From contig NZ_CP080332.1 of assembly GCF_019456655.1 (NCBI RefSeq), forward strand, positions 1,922,001-1,986,000: a stretch of DNA of 64,000 nucleotides, given 5' to 3'. This DNA is from Mycolicibacterium diernhoferi (GTDB taxonomy: Bacteria > Actinomycetota > Actinomycetes > Mycobacteriales > Mycobacteriaceae). A model generated the notes under the pieces. That model did no database searches, was not told the origin of the DNA, and worked only from the letters and a program-made list of their open reading frames with translations. The number at the start of each line of letters is the position of its first letter. Within the stretch, counting starts at the first letter, position 1. Shown in pieces: positions 9,113 to 18,804 of the stretch. The position numbers and the translations under genes are program-made.

Positions 9113-10223
9113 GCGGTGGTCGCGGCTGCTGCGGCCGTATGTCGGTGAGCCGCCGCCGGGGCTGTACGGCCGATCCCCGGATGCGCTGATCCGTGCCGTC
9201 GGCGCGGTGGTGCCGCATTTCTTGTCGGTGGTGATGCGCCTGGGTGGGGATCGCGAACTGCCCGAGCTGCCGCGAGTGCGCAACCGCCGCACCATGATTG
9301 TCGAGGAGCGCCGGCTGGTGGCCCGCGATCCGGACGTGGTGGCGTTGACGTTGGTCGCCGCCGACGGCGCCGAGCTGCGGCGCTGGCATCCCGGCGCGCA
9401 CATCGACGTACACCTGCCGTCGGGCCGGACCCGGCAGTATTCGCTGTGCGGAGACCCGGACCGCCTCGACCACTACCGGATCGCGGTGCGCGAGGTCCCC
9501 GGCCACGGCGGGGCATCGATCGAGGTGCGCGGGTTGAGGGTGGGGCAGCGGGTGCAGATCAGCGATCCGCGCAACGCGTTCATGATGCCGCTGCCCGGTT
9601 CCGGGTCCCGTTCGGAGCGGCTGCGGTTCATCGCCGGCGGCATCGGGATCACGCCGATCCTGCCGATGGTGCGGCTGGCGGACCGGCTGGGGCTGGACTG
9701 GTCGCTGCGCTACACCGGCCGGCACCGAGACAGCCTGCCGTTCCTGGAGGAGCTGGAGGGCTTCGGCGACCGGGTGCGGGTGCTGACCGACGAGGGGTCC
9801 GGATTGCCCACGGCGGCAGATCTTCTCGACGATGTGACGCCGCGGACCGCGGTGTACGCGTGCGGCCCGCCGCCGATGATGGATCTGGTGCGTGCCGGGG
9901 TGCCGGAGCGTTGTGAACTGCACATCGAACGGTTCTCCGCGGTGCCGGTGGTGCACGGGCGGCCGTTCGAGTTGGTGCTGTCGGGTTCGGGTGAGGTTGT
10001 CGCAGTCGGCGCCGGGCAGAGTGCGTTGGCCGCGTTGCGTGCGGTGCGTCCGAACGTGACTTTTTCGTGTCAACAAGGGTTTTGCGGGACCTGCGTGCAG
10101 CGGGTGGTATCTGGGAAAGTGGAGCACCGCGACCACACGTTGACCGGTGAGCAGCGTGCGCTCGGGCAGATGCTGGTGTGCGTGTCCCGGTCCGCGAACG
10201 GTCCGTTGGTGCTCGACCTCTAG
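9105..10223 (+). CDS. Flavodoxin reductase/ferredoxin oxidoreductase with C-terminal 2Fe-2S domain
   Basis: 372 residues. An N-terminal extension of about 60 residues precedes a ferredoxin-reductase-like module with RQYSLCGDP (flavin site), FIAGGIGITPILPM (NAD(P)H site) and YACGPPPMMD. The C-terminal plant-type 2Fe-2S ferredoxin domain has CQQGFCGTCVQRV plus a downstream Cys in LVCVSRS. It passes electrons from NAD(P)H through flavin to the cluster and then to an oxygenase, desaturase or di-iron partner. The 8-bp overlap with the PF10118 gene points to that protein as acceptor. It is also the kind of reductase that serves DesA3-type desaturases, one of which lies 4.5 kb downstream. Confidence 0.88.
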   Translation: MGERWSRLLRPYVGEPPPGLYGRSPDALIRAVGAVVPHFLSVVMRLGGDRELPELPRVRNRRTMIVEERRLVARDPDVVALTLVAADGAELRRWHPGAHIDVHLPSGRTRQYSLCGDPDRLDHYRIAVREVPGHGGASIEVRGLRVGQRVQISDPRNAFMMPLPGSGSRSERLRFIAGGIGITPILPMVRLADRLGLDWSLRYTGRHRDSLPFLEELEGFGDRVRVLTDEGSGLPTAADLLDDVTPRTAVYACGPPPMMDLVRAGVPERCELHIERFSAVPVVHGRPFELVLSGSGEVVAVGAGQSALAALRAVRPNVTFSCQQGFCGTCVQRVVSGKVEHRDHTLTGEQRALGQMLVCVSRSANGPLVLDL

Positions 10224-10225
10224 TA

Positions 10226-10591
10226 CTAGTCGCTGTCGGTGAGGATCGTCCAGAGGCGGGCGATACGGTCGTCGGCGATCAGTGCGACGTCGAAACCCGA
10301 TGCGACAGCGACGTTGTCGGGTGTGTGCACCTCCCACGCCAGATAGCCGAGGTCGCCGGTCTGGCGGACCGGGCCGGCCTTGACGAAGTGCAGGCCCTGC
10401 AGCGCGCCGTTCTGCAGGGCGGCGGCCTTGGCGTCGAGCGCCTCGTGGCCGGTGCTGACGCCGTCTTCATCGGTCCACTTCACGTCGGGGGCGTAGGTTT
10501 TCGCGATGGCCGCGGCGCGACGGCCCGGGTCGCGTTCGTCGAACACGGCCAGCAGGTTGGCTTCCATCAGTTCGGTGATGACGTCGCTCAT
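10226..10591 (-). CDS. SnoaL-like (NTF2-fold) protein
   Basis: 121 residues with the SnoaL/NTF2-like pattern: an N-terminal helix (MEANLLAVFDERDPGRRAAAI), TYAPDVKWTDEDG, and strands ending GFDVALIADDRIARLWTI. Family members are small-molecule isomerases, hydrolases or binding proteins; no specific substrate can be read. Start 10591 (MSDVITELM) was chosen because the 27-residue upstream extension is basic low-quality sequence. Its stop faces the reductase stop with only 2 bp between. Confidence 0.75.
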   Translation of the reverse strand: MSDVITELMEANLLAVFDERDPGRRAAAIAKTYAPDVKWTDEDGVSTGHEALDAKAAALQNGALQGLHFVKAGPVRQTGDLGYLAWEVHTPDNVAVASGFDVALIADDRIARLWTILTDSD

Positions 10592-10668
10592 GGACTGAGT
10601 ATGAACGCTTGCGGGGTGGTGTGCTCGGTGTTTGCGAGGGGCTGAGTGTCCCCGTGTGTGGTTCAACT

Positions 10669-11090
10669 TCATCGGTCCTTGGCTGGGCCGAACAGTTCAT
10701 CTGCGACGCTGTTTTCGAGTGCGATCAAAGCCTCGCAAGACGCCTTCGTGGTCGGAGGATTCGCGAAGAGGGACTCGACCCGTGTGATGTTCGCTCTGAG
10801 CCAATCTACCGCTTCAACGCTCACGGCCGCGTCCGACGCACGCGTCCCGTCAAGAAATCTCCGGATGATCGAAAGGCGGAACCAGTTCTCGGGCGCGGTC
10901 GCTGAGGACGGAGCGGTCGCCAACACAATCTGTCCGCGGTCGTTCGTGAGGGACCAGCTGAGAATATTGCCTGCCACAACCAGCTGCGCATCGGTCGTCG
11001 CCGAGCCGGACGAACTTGAGTCGACGATTCGGTATTGAGGGTCGAGGTAGAGGAAGTCAAAGTACTTCAGAAAAACTTCGAGTAGGTGCT

Positions 11091-11094
<4 letters not shown>
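10669..11094 (-). CDS. Immunity-like protein of T7SS toxin locus A
   Basis: 141 residues starting GTG (MKHLLEVFLKYFDFLYLDP). It is paralogous over its length to the protein at 32516-32926 and, less closely, to that at 31878-32378. Shared blocks are LLE-F--YF-FLYLDP-YRI-DS, an L-W-L-NDRGQ strand, NWF-LS-IR--L, and a C-terminal helix around a conserved Cys. It overlaps the upstream toxin gene by GTGA (4 bp), the usual arrangement for an immunity gene translated with its toxin. Small cytoplasmic protein without signal peptide. The immunity role is inferred from gene order and paralogy. Confidence 0.75.
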
Positions 11095-12791
<1,697 letters not shown>

Positions 12792-12800
12792 GGTGTCGCC

Positions 12801-13115
12801 TTAGAGCGCGGAGCCTGCGGCGTCGATGTCGTCTGCGCCGCGATCATCCGTCGCTGAGTACTTCGCGGCGGCCACGCGGTGATGCCCGGCAAGCGTGGCG
12901 AAACGTTCGCTGTAGCGTGCGCAGTCGTCGTCCCATGAAGCCAGCATCGCGGGCAGTGCCGCTGTGGACGCGCTGGCCCCGAGAGAGGCGTGCCCCGCCT
13001 TCTCGTGCGATGAGCGGTGTGCCGACGTAAAACTACCGGCCTGGCCTTCAAGTTGATCTGCTGCCAGCTGAAGTTCGGTCGGATCGACTTTCAGCGGCAT
13101 ACTCGCCTGCGACAT
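12801..13115 (-). CDS. EspC-like T7SS secretion partner, locus A
   Basis: 104 residues, all helical, matching the EspC-like T7SS target family (PF10824 type): PLKVDPTELQLAADQLEGQA, then a second helix ending YSERFATLAGHHRVAAAKY. Proteins of this group pair with a WXG-like partner for export. ATG 13115 (MSQAS) was chosen over the ATG at 13121 because GGGGAGG lies 8 nt upstream of it and because it aligns with the start of the paralogue at 34925. Nine bp separate its stop from the toxin GTG, so the order is partner, toxin, immunity. Confidence 0.82.
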   Translation of the reverse strand: MSQASMPLKVDPTELQLAADQLEGQAGSFTSAHRSSHEKAGHASLGASASTAALPAMLASWDDDCARYSERFATLAGHHRVAAAKYSATDDRGADDIDAAGSAL

Positions 13116-13314
13116 CCCCATGCCCTCCCCATAACGCTGTTCCTTCAGGATATGTCGGTGCACGTGCACCGCGATGCATCAAACTTCGCGGTGCTCAACG
13201 TCTCGGCCTACCGGGAACCGTTGCGTGACAGTCGGAACCAGGATGCTGGATGCATACAGGATCACGTCGAGGGAGCCGTTCTTGTCGGCGCTCTCGACTA
13301 GTGGAGCGTGTCTA

Positions 13315-13605
13315 CTACGTCGCGGACTGACAGGTCCCGGAGCCGCGCGCGGCCAGGAGCAACAGCAGCCGGTGGCGGGCCTCGGGATCCTCTGGGGCGT
13401 CGTACACCTCGTCGCAGGCCATCCTGACCAGATGATGCCAGTTCAGCGGTTGCTCCACCTCGGCCCGGTTGGCTGTCGCGGCGGTCAGCAACCGGTGCAG
13501 GCGGTCGCACGCAGCTCTGTCGTCCGGGTCCCGGTGTACGTCATCGCATGCAGCCTGGATCTGTTGGCGCAGCATCGATTCCATGTATTCGCCCCAAACG
13601 GCCAT
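13315..13605 (-). CDS. Small protein with an internal repeat, unknown function
   Basis: 96 residues beginning MAVWGEYMES, with a GAGGGGG ribosome-binding site just upstream, which sets the start inside a much longer open frame. The chain contains two copies of one unit: AACDDVHRDPDDRAACDRLHRLL and ACDEV-DAPEDPEARHRLLLLL, each an acidic helix followed by a leucine-rich one. No known family was recognised. It is divergent from the TetR regulator with 170 bp between, so it may share that control region. Confidence 0.55.
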   Translation of the reverse strand: MAVWGEYMESMLRQQIQAACDDVHRDPDDRAACDRLHRLLTAATANRAEVEQPLNWHHLVRMACDEVYDAPEDPEARHRLLLLLAARGSGTCQSAT

Positions 13606-13689
13606 CAGTACCCCCTCACCGGTAGGCCAGGCGGTCTCGGACAGGGCCGCTCGCAGGATATTCCGAAGCTGGTCGCTCCGACGAGCGAA

Positions 13690-13749
13690 ACCATACACGC
13701 ATATTGCATTACATCGTGCGCATATTGCGCTATTGAACACTTGTATGGT
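13690..13749. promoter_or_regulatory. Nested inverted repeats upstream of tetR gene (putative operator)
   Basis: ACCATACA (13690-13697) and TGTATGGT (13742-13749) form a perfect 8-bp inverted repeat. Inside it lie GCATATTGC (13699-13707) and GCGCATATTGCGC (13718-13730), two palindromic copies of one core. A TAGAGT hexamer (13764-13769) then precedes the GTG at 13776 by 6 nt, a leaderless arrangement. It likely binds the adjacent TetR protein (inference). Confidence 0.6.
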
Positions 13750-13775
13750 GCTCGGGAATCGAATAGAGTCGCCGG

Positions 13776-14414
13776 GTGACAGACACGGTGTTCCTGCGTC
13801 CGGTGACTCCCGTCGAGCCGACCAGTAGAGAACGCATTGTTGATGCCGCAATCAAATCTTTTGCTCGACAGGGCGTTTCCAATACGCCGTTGCGAGCGGT
13901 GGCCGAGGCCGCCGGGGTGAGTGTCGGGCTGGTGCAGCACTACTTCGGCAACAAGGCCGGCCTGACCGCCGCGGTGGACGAGTATGTCCTGCAGGTTTTC
14001 GGTGAGGTCCTGGAATCGGAGCCGCTCCCGGAGCCACCTGCGGACCATTCGGTGGAGTTGCGCGGGCGGTTCGCCCGGCTTTTCCACACCTACCCCGAAG
14101 TCACCGACTATGTCGCCCATGCGTTGAGTGAGGGCGACGAGATCGGGGCCGTCATCTTCGACGGGCTCCTGCGCATCAGCACCGTGCAGGGCGAGAAGTA
14201 CGCCGAGCACGGGCTGGTCCGTTCCGACCTCGATCTGCTGTGGGGGACGATCAACCCCCTGATCCTGCGGGTCGGGGCCGCCATGCTGCGCAGTCACATC
14301 GAACGCCACATCCCCGGACCGTTCTACTCCGCCGAGCAGTTGCAGCGATGGGACTCCGCGGTCACGTTGCTTATCCGGAGGGGGCAGTTCACCCCGGAGG
14401 CTACCGACATCTAG
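13776..14414 (+). CDS. TetR family transcriptional regulator
   Basis: 212 residues, GTG start. The N-terminal TetR helix-turn-helix is clear: TSRERIVDAAIKSFARQGVS, then LRAVAEAAGVSVGLVQHYFGNKAGLTAAV (about residues 16-62). The C-terminal ligand domain is all helical and not diagnostic. Nested palindromes lie directly upstream. Likely targets are itself, the divergent small gene, and possibly the desaturase about 320 bp downstream on the same strand. Ligand unknown; a fatty-acyl effector would fit the context but is a guess. Confidence 0.9.
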   Translation: MTDTVFLRPVTPVEPTSRERIVDAAIKSFARQGVSNTPLRAVAEAAGVSVGLVQHYFGNKAGLTAAVDEYVLQVFGEVLESEPLPEPPADHSVELRGRFARLFHTYPEVTDYVAHALSEGDEIGAVIFDGLLRISTVQGEKYAEHGLVRSDLDLLWGTINPLILRVGAAMLRSHIERHIPGPFYSAEQLQRWDSAVTLLIRRGQFTPEATDI

Positions 14415-14731
14415 CAGCAGCGCCCGCCCGCGCTCGAGGGGTGCGTCGGGTGGGCGGAGCGGATCGGTCAGCGGTGTCGCTGAGAACACACTCAGTGGCG
14501 TAGACAAGGCGCACCGGCGGGGGAGCTGAGCCCCGGCCGGGCGTTCGCGCTGGTCCTCGCCGAGTCCGTTGGCGCGGCCGTCGCACGCAGCAAACGTCCT
14601 CGGCGCCCCCGGGTTCGACCCCACACGCCCTTTGATTAGCCGTCATCGAGGCGGAGGCAATAAGCTGCGCTCCAATGTTCGCGGTGGCCCGGATCGCCGC
14701 TCTCCACCGGACCCACCCGAGGAACACCCTG
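14415..14731. other. Intergenic region between tetR and desaturase
   Basis: 317 bp without a supported gene. Open frames here are short and overlap on the opposite strand. A GAGGA ribosome-binding site near the right end serves the desaturase. No convincing hairpin or repeat was seen. Confidence 0.5.
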
Positions 14732-15835
14732 ATGGCGATCGCCGATGTCCCCAGCTACCTGCACCTCACCGACGCGGACGTCGAAGAGATCGCCTATGAA
14801 CTGGACGTGATCCGCCGTGACATCGAGGACTCGCTCGGGGCCAAGGACGCGGCCTACATCCGGCGGGTGATCCATTTCCAGCGGGCGCTGGACGTCGCGG
14901 CGCGCCTGACGATCGCCGGTAGCAAGTCCAAGGCCGGCTGGCTGCTGGGCACGGGTGCGCTGGCCTATGCGAAGTCCATCGAGAACATGGAACTCGGCCA
15001 CAACATCTCCCACGGCCAGTGGGACTGGATGAACGATCCCGAGATCCACTCCAACACCTGGGAGTGGGACATGGTCGGGGATTCGGCGCAGTGGCGGTAC
15101 TCACACAACTACCGCCACCACGTGTACAGCAACGTGCTCGGCATGGACGAGGACATCGGCTACCGCCTGCATCGGGTGACCACCGATCAGCAGTGGCGCC
15201 CTGTGCACCTGGCGACTCCGCTGCGAAACCTGGTGCTGGCGGCCATGTTCGAATGGGGCATCGCGTTGCATGGCCTGCATTCGGAGAAGCTGCGGGGCGA
15301 ATCGTCGGACGCTCCCGCGGCGGAGAAGCGGAAGTTCCGCGCCAAGATCGTCCGGCAGCTGGCCAAGGATTATGTGTTCCTGCCGGCGCTGAGCCTGCGC
15401 CGGTGGCGGCGCACCTTCGCGGCCAACTTCACCGCGAATGTGGTCCGCAACCTGTGGGTGTACGTGAACATCATCTGCGGCCACATTCCCGACGGCGCCG
15501 AGACGTTCGACCCGGCGGTGCTCAAGGACGAGACCAAGGGCGAGTGGTACCTGCGGCAGATGCTCGGGACCGCGAACTACGAGGTGAGCCCGCTGGTGGC
15601 GCTCTCGGGTGGGCACCTGTGCTACCAGATCGAGCACCACCTGTTCCCGGACCTGCCGAGCAACCGGCTGGCCGAGGTCAGCGTGCGGGTGCGGGAACTG
15701 TGTGAGAAGTACGACCTGCCCTACAACTCGGCTTCGCTTGGCCGCCAGTACTTCCGGACGCAACGGACCATTCATGGGTTGGCGTTCCCGGACTGGGTGG
15801 TGCGGTTGGTGCGGCGGCGCAGTTCTTGTCGCTGA
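14732..15835 (+). CDS. Membrane acyl-CoA desaturase, DesA3-like
   Basis: 367 residues. The three histidine boxes of membrane fatty-acid desaturases are present: GHNISHGQWDW, HNYRHHVYSN and QIEHHLFPDLPSNR. These bind the di-iron centre that makes a cis double bond in an acyl chain with O2 and an external reductase. Length and boxes fit the stearoyl-CoA delta-9 desaturase DesA3 group of mycobacteria. No reductase is fused or adjacent; the one at 9105-10223 is a candidate. The start MAIADVPSYL at 14732 has a GAGGA site about 8 nt upstream; an in-frame ATG 19 codons earlier was rejected. Confidence 0.88.
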   Translation: MAIADVPSYLHLTDADVEEIAYELDVIRRDIEDSLGAKDAAYIRRVIHFQRALDVAARLTIAGSKSKAGWLLGTGALAYAKSIENMELGHNISHGQWDWMNDPEIHSNTWEWDMVGDSAQWRYSHNYRHHVYSNVLGMDEDIGYRLHRVTTDQQWRPVHLATPLRNLVLAAMFEWGIALHGLHSEKLRGESSDAPAAEKRKFRAKIVRQLAKDYVFLPALSLRRWRRTFAANFTANVVRNLWVYVNIICGHIPDGAETFDPAVLKDETKGEWYLRQMLGTANYEVSPLVALSGGHLCYQIEHHLFPDLPSNRLAEVSVRVRELCEKYDLPYNSASLGRQYFRTQRTIHGLAFPDWVVRLVRRRSSCR

Positions 15836-15993
15836 GTTCTCGCGTTCAGCGTGGGCGGTTGGTGCTGTCCTGTGCGATGAAGGTCTGCTGAGCGTCAAAT
15901 CGCGGGTATGCGCCGCCGCGGTCCGTTCCCGGAGCTTTCTCACAAAGCCCGGATCGACCTATGGCTATGCGTCGGCGGATCCCCGCACCAGCA

Positions 15994-16509
15994 TTACTGG
16001 TTGCTGTTGGGCCGTGGCTCCGTGATTCCAACCTTGACGATCGCATCGATTTCGCCCACGGATTTCGACATCAGGTGGCTGAAAATCGTCGCCGATGGCT
16101 CCATCAGCACTGCATGCTCGGTGCCCAATCGGACCTCGTAGGTTCCCGCGTCGATTGCTACCGCTTCAACGGCGGAATCGATTCCGCGTGCATAGAAGTC
16201 TGGGCCGAGTGGCGTCAAGCGCAATACGTTTCGAGCAGCGAACGACCACTGCCAGATGAGGAACTTCTCGGCAAGTTCGAGCGACGAGAACTTCGCAACG
16301 TTCTCGCGTAGCTGGCCACGGTCATCGACCGTATCAATGACCCACCAGTCTTCGGTATGACGCAAGTGGACCGAGTACTCATCGGATAGAAACCGAAGCT
16401 CGCCGTCTGCTTGGACCCAGGCATCGATACTGGTGAGCCCTGAAGTCGCCGACCAGAAGTACCAATTGTCGGCCAGTCGTCCCGCATCATCCGATTGGTT
16501 CATTGACAT
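15994..16509 (-). CDS. Orphan immunity protein (Imm61-like)
   Basis: 171 residues: an N-terminal DDAGRLADNWYFWSA segment, central beta-strands (EYSVHLRHTEDWWVIDTVDDRGQ), an LAEKFLIWQWSFAARN helix, and a C-terminal strand block ending FSHLMSKSVGEIDAIVKVGI. The architecture resembles Imm61-type immunity proteins of actinobacterial polymorphic toxin loci (recognised from memory, moderate certainty). Its ATG lies inside the last codons of a truncated toxin-like frame (16487-16675), so it was the immunity gene of a toxin now lost. It still has an intact frame, so it may protect against a toxin made by neighbours. Confidence 0.65.
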   Translation of the reverse strand: MSMNQSDDAGRLADNWYFWSATSGLTSIDAWVQADGELRFLSDEYSVHLRHTEDWWVIDTVDDRGQLRENVAKFSSLELAEKFLIWQWSFAARNVLRLTPLGPDFYARGIDSAVEAVAIDAGTYEVRLGTEHAVLMEPSATIFSHLMSKSVGEIDAIVKVGITEPRPNSNQ

Positions 16510-16675
16510 CCCTCAGATAGTCGGAAACGAGCAAGTCATTGACCTGTGCTGACGTGCCGTCTGGCCCGATGATTCGTACCGGACGCCCCGCCGGGCTGAT
16601 GGAATCACGGTGCCACAGCTGACGGCTCGATTCGTAATACTGGCGGTGGTTTCGTCGAGTCGGTTCTGTCGTCGA
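16487..16675 (-). pseudogene. C-terminal remnant of a T7SS-type toxin
   Basis: 62 codons open in one frame with no start codon and a stop at 16487, preceded by an in-frame TAA. The peptide includes RRNHRQYYESSRQLWHRDS and GRPVRIIGPDGTSAQVNDLL, then DYLRDVNEPIG. Its final codons overlap the ATG of the Imm61-like gene, the coupling seen in functional toxin-immunity pairs. It is unrelated to the C-termini of the two intact toxins in this window, so it represents a different toxin type left as a tip or orphan cassette. Confidence 0.55.
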
Positions 16676-16704
16676 TTACGGCACCGGATATGGCTTAACC
16701 CTTT

Positions 16705-16830
16705 TCAGGCGGGGGTAGACCAAGGTTTACGCGGGGCCGAATGACCTTTTGCTATCGCTTCCTTCAGCGCGTTGAGTGTCTCGCACGATTGCGCCGCTGA
16801 AGAAGGACTTTCAAACAGTTTTTCTAAGAG
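16705..16830 (-). pseudogene. C-terminal remnant of an immunity gene (locus A/B family)
   Basis: The frame reads LLEKLFESPSSAAQSCETLN then ALKEAIAKGHS to a TGA at 16705. It aligns with the end of the 32516-32926 protein (IEQLFSDRATAMQSCSDLND then LKEAIAVRL). Only about 40 codons survive. They abut the truncated EspC-like frame in a different reading frame at about 16824-16830, marking a deletion junction. Confidence 0.7.
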
Positions 16831-17000
16831 AGGATGGGGAGTGCAGCCGCCGACGACCCTGCGCCGATCGACACCTGGCCGGCGCGAGCTCGTGTCGCTT
16901 GATGCGCGGCGCGAAAGCTGCTGGCCTGACCATCGAGTTGGTCAGCGGTCAAATGTAGATCTGTCGGATCAACCTTTAGTGGTTCACTTGGCTTCGACAC
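16824..17000 (-). pseudogene. Truncated EspC-like gene (locus C remnant)
   Basis: GTG at 17000 with a GGAAGGA ribosome-binding site. The frame gives SEPLKVDPTDLHLTADQLDG, then QASSFRAAH and GSSAAALPILS, and stops at 16824. It matches the first half of the EspC-like proteins at 12801-13115 and 34611-34925 (VDPTEL, ADQL, QA-SF, AALP). The second half and the whole toxin gene are gone; sequence continues straight into the immunity remnant. About 58 residues could still be made. Confidence 0.75.
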
Positions 17001-17278
17001 CCCCGCGTCCTTCCCCCATCACACCTTGGTGAGACAGCCTACCGGCACACAGACGGCGGTCGATACGCGAAAAGTTCGTTGCTGGGTGCTGGGTGCTGGG
17101 CCACATCCAGAGCGTGCTGACCCTTTGCGAGCGTGCACGTTCAAGGACGCTTCGTCACCCAGTATCGAAGGCCGAAATGGTGGCCTCAGTTGCCCACGTC
17201 TGCGTGACATTTGAGCGACAGTCGGCTTGTCGGTACCGGATGCGATGCTGTGCGGCTACTTCGAACAAGGAGATCGTG

Positions 17279-17596
17279 ATGAAGAAGGTCGTACTGGCAG
17301 CAGTGTTGATGGGGTCGGCGATCGCGGTGAGCCCGCCGGCGTCCGCGGAGCCGTCGTGGACGATGCCGAATCTGATCGGGATGGATCTGCAGGGCGCCCA
17401 GGACAGAATTCAGTCCGTCAGCGGGGGCGCGGTCTGGTTCAGCAGCTCCACCGACCTGACCGGGCAGGGGCGGGCGCAGATCAGTGACCGTAACTGGCAG
17501 GTGTGCAGTTCGACCCCGGCGCCGGGGGCGACGTTCACTGCGAGTACGCCCATCGATTTCGGGGTGGTGCGGATCGGTTCCGAGGAGTGTCCGTGA
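17279..17596 (+). CDS. Secreted PASTA-like small protein
   Basis: 105 residues with a Sec signal peptide (MKKVVLAAVLMGSAIAVSPP, cleavage probably after ASA at about residue 24). The mature part is one PASTA-like domain: MPNLIGMDLQGAQDRIQSV, and two Cys (QVCSS, EECP) that could form a disulfide. PASTA domains bind muropeptides or beta-lactam-like ligands in wall kinases and PBPs; here the domain is free outside the membrane. An AAGGAG site 6 nt before ATG 17279 sets the start. Confidence 0.8.
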   Translation: MKKVVLAAVLMGSAIAVSPPASAEPSWTMPNLIGMDLQGAQDRIQSVSGGAVWFSSSTDLTGQGRAQISDRNWQVCSSTPAPGATFTASTPIDFGVVRIGSEECP

Positions 17597-17688
17597 GCCG
17601 ACTCCGCGCGGACGTTTTCCGCCGATAGTGAGCACGTTTTGCCAGCTCAGAGTACCTTGACCTCATGTCGTGATCGGGGGTGCGGGCG

Positions 17689-18792
17689 ATGGCCGATGCG
17701 TGGAGTCAGCCGGGAGGACCGTCGGGCAGCGTGCTGTGCCCGCAGGGACATGCGAACTCGCCGAGCTACCGGTTCTGCAGCGTCTGTGGGTCCCCGATCG
17801 GCGTGGTGCCGTTTCCCGAAGATATTGAGTCGACGGGATCGTCCGGCAGACGGCGACTCGGGTGGATCATCGGTGCGGCCGCTGCGGTGGTGGTGGTGGT
17901 CACGGGCGCGACCACCGCGGTGCTGCTCTCCCGGCCGTCGGGTGACACGTCGGCAGCAGGCGCCGCAGGCGGTTTCGAGACGGGGACGCCCGCGGCGGTC
18001 TCCGCGGCGCCGGTGTGCACCGAACCGCCCATTCTGGAGACCGAGTCATTTGACCTGACGGACGAGGGCCTCGTGGTCGGCGCCGCGCTGTTTTCCGGGT
18101 GCCCGGGCGGCGATGTCGAAGCAGGAGAGGCGGTCCGGGTGACGGTCGCCGACGGTGAACGCGATATCGCAGCCGGGGAGTTCGACTTTTCCGCATCGCC
18201 GGTCGAGATGAGGGGGAGCGTGCCCGAGCATCGCACGCTGGTGTTCCCGAAGGGCATGTACTGGCGGACACCGGACATGGTCAGCGGCAAGCCGACGCTC
18301 GTGGCGCATCGAGGTGAACGCCGTACGGCGACTCCGGTCGCGTCGATGGCTGCCGTCGAGCGGCTGGTGGCGGTTGGGCCGGCGGAGCCGGAACACGGCA
18401 GCGTGGAGGGAGTCGCCAAGGCGGTGCTCAATGAGCTGCGGGACGCCGACTACCCGGTGGTGCTGGAGGGCGCGGCGAATAGTTGGGTGCCCCAAGTCAG
18501 TTCGAAGCGCGCCGGGTTGGTCGTCGATGGCCGAACGCTCAGCAATGCCGACGTGCTGCGTGATCACCTCGATTTCCGGCAGCGATTCGATCAGGCTCGA
18601 CTCGTGTACTCGGGTCAGTGGTCGACGTTCAACGACAGCGACTGGTGGGTGACGGTGGTCGGACCGTCCTGGGTCTATCCCGAGGGTGCGAACGGATGGT
18701 GCGATCGCCAGGGCTTCGGCGTGGACGACTGCTTCGCGAAATTCCTCAGCAACCTGTTCGGGCCGGAACGTACGACTGTGTACAGGAAGTGA
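17689..18792 (+). CDS. Zinc-ribbon single-pass membrane protein
   Basis: 367 residues from ATG 17689; GTG 17680 is an alternative. The N-terminus is a zinc ribbon (CPQGHANSPSYRFCSVCG, four Cys) in the cytoplasm, then one transmembrane helix near residues 57-82 (GWIIGAAAAVVVVVTGATTA). The extracytoplasmic domain of about 270 residues contains several Cys and a C-terminal segment (WSTFNDSDWWVTVVGPSWVY, WCDRQGFGVDDCFAKFL). No catalytic motif was recognised. Its stop is followed directly by the related but frameshifted zinc-ribbon gene, and the two probably form an operon. Confidence 0.75.
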   Translation: MADAWSQPGGPSGSVLCPQGHANSPSYRFCSVCGSPIGVVPFPEDIESTGSSGRRRLGWIIGAAAAVVVVVTGATTAVLLSRPSGDTSAAGAAGGFETGTPAAVSAAPVCTEPPILETESFDLTDEGLVVGAALFSGCPGGDVEAGEAVRVTVADGERDIAAGEFDFSASPVEMRGSVPEHRTLVFPKGMYWRTPDMVSGKPTLVAHRGERRTATPVASMAAVERLVAVGPAEPEHGSVEGVAKAVLNELRDADYPVVLEGAANSWVPQVSSKRAGLVVDGRTLSNADVLRDHLDFRQRFDQARLVYSGQWSTFNDSDWWVTVVGPSWVYPEGANGWCDRQGFGVDDCFAKFLSNLFGPERTTVYRK

Positions 18793-18804
18793 GTGGGCGC
18801 AACC

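Noticed and set aside
13605-14624. 339-aa minus-strand open frame
   Set aside because: Antisense to tetR; composition is not protein-like and the small gene at 13315-13605 has the proper ribosome-binding site.
17081-17100. Tandem GCTGGGT repeat
   Set aside because: Only about 2.9 copies of 7 bp, no gene or signal attached; noted but not interpretable.
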